Shown here in pieces: positions 1-5,212 of a DNA stretch of 6,722 nucleotides; the stretch's first letter is position 1; each line of letters opens with the position of its first letter. The notes under the pieces are model-generated. The model was not told where the DNA came from and did no database searches. It saw only the letters and a list, made by a program, of their open reading frames with translations. The position numbers were made by a program, and so were the translations under genes. The stretch comes from Oscillospiraceae bacterium (GTDB lineage: Bacteria > Bacillota > Clostridia > Oscillospirales > Ruminococcaceae): contig JAFPYQ010000345.1 of the NCBI GenBank assembly GCA_017394475.1, positions 1-6,722 of the forward strand, written 5' to 3'.

Positions 1-29
1 AGCTTCTTGGGCTGATAGGTCCTTTTCAC
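1..29 (-). CDS. rpmH: 50S ribosomal protein L34, N-terminal fragment
   Basis: Read on the minus strand from a GTG start at 29-27, the visible codons give MKRTYQPKK, the highly conserved opening of bacterial ribosomal protein L34, a basic protein of about 44 residues in the large ribosomal subunit. Only nine codons and two bases are inside the window; the rest lies beyond the left edge. The start is supported by a strong Shine-Dalgarno (AGGAGGGG) seven bases upstream and by a near-consensus promoter further up. The gene is divergent from murA. In many Firmicutes rpmH is followed by rnpA and yidC and lies divergent from dnaA, so the murA neighbour is not the textbook arrangement. The call rests on a short peptide, but that peptide is distinctive. 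Confidence 0.85.
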
Positions 30-105
30 GGTTCGTCCCCTCCTTGAGTATGTGATACTGAGGCTTTCCGCATACAACTGCTTACAGATACCCCATCAAG
101 CATAC

Positions 106-135
106 ATTATACTATATTATACCCTCGTTTGTCAA
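106..135 (-). promoter_or_regulatory. rpmH promoter, sigma-A type
   Basis: On the minus strand a perfect -35 TTGACA (135-130) is followed after 18 bases by a perfect -10 TATAAT (111-106). A second TATAAT lies inside the spacer (121-116). An A-tract, seen as a T-run at about 139-148 on the plus strand, lies just upstream of the -35 and resembles an UP element. Transcription would start near 99, giving a leader of about 70 bases before the rpmH GTG. This is the strength expected of a ribosomal protein promoter. Confidence 0.8.
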
Positions 136-401
136 GTATTTTTTTTTACAATAGTTTATAACGTATATTCGGCGGGTGGTAGTTGTTTTGTACAATTTTA
201 TAAAGGAAAAGAACTTATGGGACGCTGCACAGTCCCTTCTGATGCGGCTTTGCGTGTGTTTTCCGGGCGGGTGTATGCCGCCATTCCGCGTGAAGTCCCG
301 TTCATAATAAATTTTGATTATTTTGTCATAATTAACATTTTACCTGTAAGAAACGTATATATATTTTATAGCTTTTAGCACTTTTATTTTATTGTGAAAT
401 G
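136..401. other. Intergenic stretch with a GC-rich island; no convincing gene
   Basis: This part of the rpmH-murA spacer is AT-rich except for a GC-rich island at about 217-302. The island begins with GGGAC (219-223), which can pair either with GTCCC at 232-236 or with GTCCC at 295-299; the second option would enclose the island. A smaller hairpin GGCGG/CCGCC lies within it. A 53-codon reading frame (217-378, ATG, with AAAGGA upstream) crosses the island, but its peptide has no recognisable features and its 3' half runs into AT-rich spacer. A small RNA, a chance ORF or relic DNA are all possible. I see no DnaA boxes and no clear promoter for the island. Confidence 0.35.
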
Positions 402-410
402 TGTTATAAT
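402..410 (+). promoter_or_regulatory. murA promoter, extended -10
   Basis: The sequence TGTTATAAT is a perfect -10 hexamer (405-410) with the TG of an extended -10 element (402-403). No good -35 is seen at 17 bases (the hexamer there is TTTTAT), which is usual for extended -10 promoters. Transcription would begin near 417, giving murA an untranslated leader of about 190 bases. Confidence 0.65.
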
Positions 411-417
411 GATATTT

Positions 418-592
418 GCACTTTATGGAAAGGCCGCGGATGCATATTCTGTGCAGACAGCGCCTTTTACAGCACTGACCGTCAGTGGCAGTGACTAACC
501 GCAGGCATGTTTTTCCCATGTGAGCAAAGGTATAATAAGTGTCTTGGATATGAGCCCCGTGTGAAAGCGGCGGCCTTGTCATACTGCGGTTA
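418..592 (+). ncRNA. Structured 5' leader RNA of murA (candidate, family unknown)
   Basis: The leader can form a long rod of four nested helices: 430-437 with 570-577 (8 bp), 443-449 with 546-552 (7 bp, one G-U), 455-459 with 540-544 (5 bp) and 462-467 with 526-531 (6 bp, one G-U). The top can fold further: CACTGA/TCAGTG around 474-488, and a GCATG/CATGT hairpin around 505-521. A separate 9-bp perfect complement, 496-504 with 584-592, crosses the rod, so it would be a pseudoknot or an alternative state; its 3' arm ends two bases before the murA Shine-Dalgarno. I recognise no known riboswitch core. The rod with internal bubbles and its size recall 6S RNA, but no terminator precedes murA, so a regulatory leader is at least as likely. 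Pairings were found by eye. Confidence 0.35.
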
Positions 593-593
593 C

Positions 594-598
594 AGGAG
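594..598 (+). promoter_or_regulatory. murA ribosome binding site deciding a TTG start
   Basis: AGGAG lies eight bases upstream of the TTG at 607. It fixes this rare start codon, since no in-frame ATG nearby would preserve the conserved MurA N-terminus. Confidence 0.8.
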
Positions 599-606
599 CG
601 TTTGAT

Positions 607-1896
607 TTGGATAAGTTTATAATTAAGGGCGGAACACCTCTTAAGGGTGAGGTCACCATCAGCGGCGCAAAAAATGCCGTCGTTGCGGAGATACCTGCGG
701 TGATACTCGCGGATGAGCCCTGTGTGCTCGAAAATGTGCCCGACATCGCGGATGTTTCCATTTCACTGAGGATACTCTATGAAATGGGTGCTGATGTGAA
801 TAAGCTGGGTGACGGTGTATACAGGATCGATGCCACTAAGATAAAGGATTCTATAGTTCCTTACGAGCTTGCTCGCCACATGAGAGCTTCCTACTATTTC
901 CTGGGTACTCTCTTAGGCAAGTTCCACAGAGCAAGAGTAGCGATGCCCGGCGGCTGCTATCTCGGAGACAGACCCATAGATCAGCATCTCAAAGCATTTT
1001 CCGCTCTTGGTGCGGACTGCTCCCTCGATAACGGCATGGTGGACATAAATGCCGATATGCTCATCGGGTCGCAGATATATTTTGACAAGATAACCGTTGG
1101 CGGCACGATAAATGCCATCCTTGCTTCGGTAAAGGCCACAGGCCTCACGATAATAGAGAATGCCGCAAAGGAACCCCATATAGTCGATCTTGCGAACTTC
1201 CTCAACTCCATGGGAGCTGATATCATGGGCGCAGGTACGGACGTGATAAAGATAAGGGGCGTAAAGCACCTCAAAGGCACACAGTATGCCATAATCCCCG
1301 ATCAGATCGAGGCGGGAACATATATGGTGGCTGCTGCTGCCACAAAGGGCGATGTTCTTATAAAGAATGTCATCCCCAAGCATCTTGAGAGCATAACACA
1401 GAAGCTGGCGAAGATAGGCGTGAACGTGGAGGAATATGACGACAGCGTTCGTATCTCCGTGGATGGTCCTCTGGTAAAGACCAGTATAAAGACCATGCCT
1501 CATCCGGGCTTCCCCACAGATATGCAGCCGCAGTTCTCTACTCTGCTTTGCCTTGCTGAAGGTACGAGCATAGTTACCGAGGATATTTTCAACAACCGTT
1601 TCAGGTATGTTGATGAGCTCCGCAGGATGGGTGCTGACATATCCGTTGAAGGCCGTGTGGCAGTCATAGAGGGCGTAGGTAAGTTCTCCGGAGCACCCGT
1701 TACCGCCCCCGACCTCAGAGCAGGTGCCGCACTGGTGATCGCAGGCCTTGCAGCAAGCGGTGTGACAGAGATAGATGATATCTATCACATCGAAAGAGGA
1801 TATGAAAATATCGAACAGAAGCTCAGATCGCTGGGCGCTGATATCATAAAGAAGAGCGTTCCGGGATCAAGCGTCAGGAAGATAGAAGCAGGCTGA
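607..1896 (+). CDS. murA: UDP-N-acetylglucosamine 1-carboxyvinyltransferase (MurA)
   Basis: MurA transfers the enolpyruvyl group of phosphoenolpyruvate to UDP-GlcNAc, the first committed cytoplasmic step of peptidoglycan synthesis. The 429-residue product has the normal family length. The N-terminal SGAKNA motif carries Lys22 and Asn23. The mobile catalytic loop MPGGCYLGDRP holds the active-site Cys117 (Cys115 in E. coli), the residue alkylated by fosfomycin, so the enzyme is expected to be of the fosfomycin-sensitive type. FPTDMQ places Asp305, and ERGYE places Arg397, at the same numbers as the E. coli catalytic residues. The start is TTG with a good ribosome binding site. The gene has its own promoter, a long leader and a terminator, so it looks monocistronic. 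Firmicutes often carry two MurA paralogues; which one this is cannot be told here. Confidence 0.97.
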   Translation: MDKFIIKGGTPLKGEVTISGAKNAVVAEIPAVILADEPCVLENVPDIADVSISLRILYEMGADVNKLGDGVYRIDATKIKDSIVPYELARHMRASYYFLGTLLGKFHRARVAMPGGCYLGDRPIDQHLKAFSALGADCSLDNGMVDINADMLIGSQIYFDKITVGGTINAILASVKATGLTIIENAAKEPHIVDLANFLNSMGADIMGAGTDVIKIRGVKHLKGTQYAIIPDQIEAGTYMVAAAATKGDVLIKNVIPKHLESITQKLAKIGVNVEEYDDSVRISVDGPLVKTSIKTMPHPGFPTDMQPQFSTLLCLAEGTSIVTEDIFNNRFRYVDELRRMGADISVEGRVAVIEGVGKFSGAPVTAPDLRAGAALVIAGLAASGVTEIDDIYHIERGYENIEQKLRSLGADIIKKSVPGSSVRKIEAG

Positions 1897-1924
1897 TATG
1901 ATCACCGTCTGTTGATAAAAATAT

Positions 1925-1958
1925 GCCGTGGTATTGTGTATACCGCGGCTTTTTCTTT
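1925..1958 (+). terminator. Intrinsic terminator after murA, possibly bidirectional
   Basis: A 10-bp stem (1925-1934 with 1940-1949, one G-T wobble) with a five-base loop is followed by TTTTTCTTT. An A-run (1917-1921) on the other side gives a T-run on the minus strand, so it may also stop transcripts from the convergent hydrolase gene. Confidence 0.9.
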
Positions 1959-1965
1959 GGATACA

Positions 1966-2048
1966 CTGAATAAATATGTCTTCCCCGCCGCAGGCGGGAA
2001 AGACATACGAAACAAAGACATATTAATGTACTATTATGGTTTATTCAG
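1966..2048. repeat. Nested inverted repeat between convergent genes
   Basis: A hairpin with a 15-position stem (1975-1989 with 1993-2007, one C-A mismatch) and a three-base loop is flanked by an outer perfect inverted repeat, CTGAATAAA (1966-1974) and TTTATTCAG (2040-2048). The left arms are contiguous, while the right arms are separated by 32 bases that contain a second copy of AAAGACATA (1999-2007 and 2014-2022). No T-run follows the hairpin on either strand, and murA already has a terminator, so a simple terminator role is doubtful. It may be a small REP- or MITE-like palindrome altered by a partial duplication. Confidence 0.55.
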
Positions 2049-2054
2049 CGTTTA

Positions 2055-2582
2055 CTAAGACCGCAGGAGCCTTATCGCTTCTTCAACAGAGATGATCTTA
2101 GCATAACGCCTTCCCCACATAAATTCATTATAATACTTATAGGCAGTTTCCTTGTCAAAATACGGATTATCATAGGTCGAGTTTGTGTATGAAGGAACAA
2201 ATATGTTGAAGCCTTTTTCAAATCCGCTTTTGATCGTTGCATCCATACAATAGTCTGTAGATACACCGATCACAATGATATCTTTTTCACCTTTGGACAG
2301 CAAGTATTCTGTCAAGCCGGTAATAGGGTGAAAAGCACTGTTCACATTCTTTTCAAACCGCTTTTCATCGGCTCTCGGTGCAAAATCTTCATATATCTCA
2401 TAGTTATCCGTGAGTTTATCAAGATCGGTGCCCTGTCCATCGTCGTGCTGGACATATACGACTTCGACATTATTCTCTCTTGCTGTGGTGATAAGGCACT
2501 TTATATTCTCTCTTACCGTTTCAAACGAATACAGGCCTTCGTTGAAGCAGCCTTTCTGAGTATCTACAACTAACAGTATCAT
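2055..2582 (-). CDS. Isochorismatase-family cysteine hydrolase
   Basis: The 175-residue product belongs to the isochorismatase/nicotinamidase-like cysteine hydrolases, single-domain Rossmann-like cytosolic enzymes acting on amide or vinyl-ether bonds. The expected triad is visible: Asp7 in the opening LLVVDTQ, Lys78 in FEKNVNSAF, and the nucleophile Cys112 in GVSTDYC. Length is typical. The substrate cannot be predicted; nicotinamide, ureido compounds and others are all used in the family. The ATG is preceded by AAGGTGA. The gene starts 56 bases after the hydrogenase-like gene ends, with no terminator between, so the two are probably co-transcribed. Its stop is TAG followed directly in frame by TAA, a tandem stop. 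It converges on murA. Confidence 0.9.
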   Translation of the reverse strand: MILLVVDTQKGCFNEGLYSFETVRENIKCLITTARENNVEVVYVQHDDGQGTDLDKLTDNYEIYEDFAPRADEKRFEKNVNSAFHPITGLTEYLLSKGEKDIIVIGVSTDYCMDATIKSGFEKGFNIFVPSYTNSTYDNPYFDKETAYKYYNEFMWGRRYAKIISVEEAIRLLRS

Positions 2583-2638
2583 ATTTCACCTTTATAGTTT
2601 CGCGGGTACAGGGACGAGCACAGCACATGAACGTCTGA

Positions 2639-4288
2639 CTATTTCTTAGCCACGGTGAGGATCAGATGATCCACATCGGAGCTCAGTTCATCTGCGGCAG
2701 CGCTCATGGCATTGACCGCATCGGAGAGCACTGCGGCATTGTCCTTGCTCTCTGTGAGATTGTTTTTCAGTGATATGGTAGCGTTCTGCAGCTTATCAAG
2801 GATGATTATGAGCTGCGGCAGGCTCTCTGCGTCGATGCTCTCGTTTGCCTGGCACAGAACTATGACCTTGGAAAGGATGTTCTCAATTATCCCCGCCATA
2901 GATGCGGACTGAGTATTGGTATTGTCGATACTGCCCATCTTTTCGCGGATGTCGCTCACATCGGAAACTATCGTTTCGGTGATCTTTTTGAGCTTGACCG
3001 CAGTCTGGGCTATCTCCGCAGTGGTTTCTGCCTGCTGTTCGGATACGGGCGCTGCTGCAGGTGCGGGAGCAGCGGGTGCTGTCTCGGCAGCAGGGGATGG
3101 AGCGTTTTCCGATTCAAGGGCTGCAAAGAATGCTTCCAGCTCGTCCCTGTTCTCCCTTATCCTTTCCTTGCTGGGCTTTTCACGCAGATCCTCGAATTTT
3201 CTTACCAGGGATTTGGGATTGAGCCTGTCCTCGAACAGCTTGAACTGTCTGTCGGTACCGGAAAGATTGGTTTTTCTGCGGGAACGTGCATCGGACTCAA
3301 CGATCCTGCCCAGAGTCTTCATCTGCAGAGTGGTGCAGTCATCTTCATCATAGGAGCCGATGCCCATACCACAGCCGCCGCCGCAGGAAAGTGCCTCGAA
3401 TATATCTGCCTGCTTATCCTCGGGAGCGGAGAGATATTCCTCTATCTCCCTGTATACATTATCTATGCCATCGGAGTTTATAACTGGGATGGTCAGATCG
3501 TTCTGGGTAATAGCGCTCCTGAGCCCTGCGGGGAAGGGATACATCCCGCCCATGAGCCCCTGTGACATATCATCGTAATCATAGAGAGTGGGACTGTCGG
3601 AAATGGGCTTGAATTCTATCCTCTTGCGCATGAAATGCTCTTTCAGGCGCTTGAAGGTCACGTTGTATTCGACGTGCTCTGTCTCCGCAAATTCGAGAGA
3701 CATGGCAGGGCATGGTGTAAGTGCGGCAACAGCATAGTTCTTCTTCACATCGTCACGGACATAGACAGCCTCGCAGGAAATGGGGCTGTGTACCGTGGAA
3801 ACGTTCTTGATGCTGTCCGGGTGATATACTTCCATGTATCTCACCACTGCAGGGCAGTGGGTGGATATGACCTTTTTGGTGCCCTGATCGATGTTCTTGA
3901 TATAGCACCATGTGGCGATATCTGCGCCCCATGAGCCGTCATATATGCCACTGGCACCGTTCTGCTGGAACCATCTGAGGACTGCCTGCCACTTATCGCC
4001 GAAAGCCAGCTTGATAGAGGGGTGAGCTATGATGACGATGCGGCGGTCACCGAGATCCCTGAAAAATCTCTCGGTATCATCATTGTAATCCCTGCCGCCG
4101 TGTTTGCAGCGCTTTACACATTCGCCGCAGGCTATGCAGTAATCAGGGTCGATGTCTATGACCTTTTTGCCGCTCTCCGTGGTATGGACAAAGTTGGCAA
4201 GAGGGGACGGACATGCTTCCACACAGTCCCTGCATCCTGTGCATCTTTCGTGGTTGACTTCTATGATATCATATTCCTGCTTTTTCAT
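2639..4288 (-). CDS. [FeFe]-hydrogenase-like iron-sulfur protein with coiled-coil tail (putative redox/H2 sensor)
   Basis: The 549-residue product starts at the ATG ending at 4288, chosen for its AAGGGGTG ribosome site; an in-frame ATG 22 codons upstream lacks one. Residues 16-26 and 51-61 are two CxxCxxCxxxC ferredoxin motifs for 4Fe-4S clusters. Residues about 80-335 match the [FeFe]-hydrogenase large-subunit domain, keeping all four H-cluster ligand cysteines: Cys145 (THCP), Cys193 (TPCPA), Cys302 and Cys306 (SCGGGC). Canonical catalytic neighbours differ: the proton-relay Cys of TSCCP is His144, and Met and Lys of MPCxxKK are Thr191 and Met196. A Pro/Ala-rich linker (about 396-416) leads to an Ala/Ser-rich helical region (about 420-549) resembling chemoreceptor coiled coils. 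There is no signal peptide or membrane segment, so it is cytosolic. Sensing rather than H2 turnover is inferred. A promoter lies upstream, and the hydrolase gene follows. Confidence 0.85.
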   Translation of the reverse strand: MKKQEYDIIEVNHERCTGCRDCVEACPSPLANFVHTTESGKKVIDIDPDYCIACGECVKRCKHGGRDYNDDTERFFRDLGDRRIVIIAHPSIKLAFGDKWQAVLRWFQQNGASGIYDGSWGADIATWCYIKNIDQGTKKVISTHCPAVVRYMEVYHPDSIKNVSTVHSPISCEAVYVRDDVKKNYAVAALTPCPAMSLEFAETEHVEYNVTFKRLKEHFMRKRIEFKPISDSPTLYDYDDMSQGLMGGMYPFPAGLRSAITQNDLTIPVINSDGIDNVYREIEEYLSAPEDKQADIFEALSCGGGCGMGIGSYDEDDCTTLQMKTLGRIVESDARSRRKTNLSGTDRQFKLFEDRLNPKSLVRKFEDLREKPSKERIRENRDELEAFFAALESENAPSPAAETAPAAPAPAAAPVSEQQAETTAEIAQTAVKLKKITETIVSDVSDIREKMGSIDNTNTQSASMAGIIENILSKVIVLCQANESIDAESLPQLIIILDKLQNATISLKNNLTESKDNAAVLSDAVNAMSAAADELSSDVDHLILTVAKK

Positions 4289-4311
4289 TTTAACACCCCT
4301 TGGTATGCAGT

Positions 4312-4330
4312 TTCCCGTATCCTGCGGGAA
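4312..4330 (-). other. Small hairpin in the leader of the hydrogenase-like gene
   Basis: TTCCCG and CGGGAA form a 6-bp stem with a seven-base loop, about 24 bases upstream of the start codon. No T-run follows it. It is a minor leader structure of unknown importance. Confidence 0.3.
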
Positions 4331-4378
4331 TATAGGCAATACTGTCACTTTCACGATGCTTTTGTAAAATACATATCA

Positions 4379-4407
4379 ATTATATCATGTTTGCGATGCA
4401 AATTCAA
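4379..4407 (-). promoter_or_regulatory. Promoter of the hydrogenase-like gene
   Basis: On the minus strand TTGAAT (4407-4402), a 17-base spacer and TATAAT (4384-4379) with an extended -10 TG make a strong sigma-A promoter. Transcription would start near 4372, leaving a leader of about 84 bases. It points away from the oadG promoters in the same 501-bp spacer. Confidence 0.75.
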
Positions 4408-4519
4408 TACTTTTACTTGGATTGAACGCATTTCACAAATATATCATGAGCTGTTAGTACATAATTACCATATCATCTGAGTAATGAGCAAAAAATGAAT
4501 GAAAATCAGACCATCATGA

Positions 4520-4541
4520 CCGATTGTTGATTGACAATCGG
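4520..4541. promoter_or_regulatory. Perfect inverted repeat, candidate operator
   Basis: CCGATTGT and ACAATCGG are perfect 8-bp arms around a six-base centre. The right arm overlaps the -35 TTGACA of a plus-strand promoter, a position where a bound dimeric repressor would block RNA polymerase. No regulator gene is in the window, so the binding protein is unknown. Confidence 0.5.
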
Positions 4542-4559
4542 CTGTATAACTGGTAAAAT
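4531..4559 (+). promoter_or_regulatory. Upstream promoter P1 toward oadG
   Basis: A perfect -35 TTGACA (4531-4536), a 17-base spacer and a -10 TAAAAT (4554-4559) with extended TG (4551-4552) form a strong sigma-A promoter. Transcription would begin near 4566, leaving about 220 bases before oadG. The downstream pair ACCGTA/TACGGT (4610-4615 with 4632-4637) could form a weak leader hairpin followed by a T-rich stretch. Confidence 0.65.
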
Positions 4560-4654
4560 GGATATGTAATATATCTGTTGTGAAAAATTGCCAAATAATC
4601 AAAAATCAGACCGTAAAAATTTATACCGAAATACGGTTATTTCTTGTGATGCAC

Positions 4655-4683
4655 TTGATTTTTATTTTCAGATGTGCTATAAT
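4655..4683 (+). promoter_or_regulatory. Proximal promoter P2 of oadG
   Basis: TTGATT (4655-4660), a 17-base spacer and a perfect extended -10, TGCTATAAT (4675-4683), make a second strong promoter. Transcription would start near 4690, about 100 bases before the oadG ATG. Confidence 0.75.
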
Positions 4684-4742
4684 TGATTTTGATTTTGGCT
4701 TTTTTTGAGTTGACGGGCATACTGTTTCCTATATACGTCATA

Positions 4743-4787
4743 CGGGATACAGTGCCGTATAACGGATAGTATCCCGAAAGGATGATG
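4743..4787 (+). promoter_or_regulatory. Leader hairpin beside the oadG ribosome binding site
   Basis: CGGGATAC (4743-4750) pairs perfectly with GTATCCCG (4769-4776), and the loop can close further through CCG/CGG. The stem ends directly before AAAGGA (4777-4782), the oadG Shine-Dalgarno, seven bases from the ATG. A hairpin so close could tune translation or stabilise the mRNA 5' end. No T-run follows, so it is not a terminator. Confidence 0.45.
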
Positions 4788-4789
4788 AT

Positions 4790-5197
4790 ATGCACACCTT
4801 GCAGCAAATGGAATCGGGCTATGTGGGAGCGGTGACAGTCACCGGTCTTGTCATAGTTTTTGTGGCACTGCTGTTGCTGATAATAGCTGTGGCACTGATG
4901 AACAAGATATTTGATATCATAGAGGAACAGAAGAAGGCTGAGACTGAAGCTGCCGCCCCTGCAAAGGCACCTGTCGAGGAAGCCCCTGCCCCTGTGCGTG
5001 AGATGCCCGTTATCGAGCAGAGCACCGAGGATGACACAGAGGTCATCGCCGTTATCGCTGCCGCAGTAGCACACATCGCCGCAGAGAGCGGAAAGGAACT
5101 GAAAGTCCGTTCCATAAGGCAGACATCCGGCCGCAGGGCATCAAGAGGCTCATGGGCTGCTGCCGCAGTCAGCGACAGTATGAGATCTGTATCATAA
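4790..5197 (+). CDS. oadG: Na+-translocating decarboxylase gamma subunit (OadG family)
   Basis: The 135-residue product has the architecture of OadG-type gamma subunits, small membrane anchors that hold the carboxyltransferase and biotin parts onto the beta subunit of sodium-pumping oxaloacetate, methylmalonyl-CoA or glutaconyl-CoA decarboxylases. A single hydrophobic helix spans about residues 14-37, followed by charged residues and an Ala/Pro-rich linker (about 50-70). The C-terminal part, from DDTEVIAVIAAAVAHIAAES onward with a basic RRASRGSWAAAA segment, is the usual conserved tail. The ATG follows AAAGGA at good spacing. oadB starts 15 bases after the stop, so the two form an operon. The substrate is not fixed by this subunit. 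No alpha or biotin-carrier gene is in the window. Confidence 0.88.
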   Translation: MHTLQQMESGYVGAVTVTGLVIVFVALLLLIIAVALMNKIFDIIEEQKKAETEAAAPAKAPVEEAPAPVREMPVIEQSTEDDTEVIAVIAAAVAHIAAESGKELKVRSIRQTSGRRASRGSWAAAAVSDSMRSVS

Positions 5198-5212
5198 GGG
5201 GAGGCTTGAACA

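Larger units (their letters stand above)
4502..4612 (+). repeat. Pair of 11-bp direct repeats 100 bp apart
   Basis: AAAATCAGACC occurs at 4502-4512 and again at 4602-4612, exactly 100 bases apart start to start, on either side of the upstream oadG promoter. They could be two sites for one regulator, or a coincidence in AT-rich spacer DNA. Confidence 0.4.

Noticed and set aside
217..378. Possible 53-codon small protein with AAAGGA upstream
   Set aside because: The peptide looks like translated non-coding DNA, its second half is AT-rich spacer, and no promoter is evident; kept only as an alternative reading of the GC island.
340..582. 80-codon minus-strand frame in the murA leader
   Set aside because: It overlaps the murA promoter and leader, is full of Cys, His, Arg and Tyr, and has no family resemblance.
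913..1788. Long antisense reading frame (291 codons) on the minus strand inside murA
   Set aside because: It lies wholly within the well-supported murA gene, its peptide is rich in Cys, His and Tyr without any recognisable motif, and it has no promoter or ribosome site.
2916..3353. 145-codon plus-strand frame opposite the hydrogenase-like gene
   Set aside because: Its Ala/Ser-rich peptide is the complement of the Pro/Ala linker and coding strand; there is no independent evidence.
4289..4354. Upstream ATG adding 22 residues to the hydrogenase-like protein
   Set aside because: There is no ribosome binding site before it, whereas the internal ATG has AAGGGGTG and begins just before the ferredoxin domain.
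4637..5074. 145-codon minus-strand frame opposite oadG
   Set aside because: It is a shadow of oadG and its promoter region, with a low-complexity Cys, His and Tyr-rich peptide.
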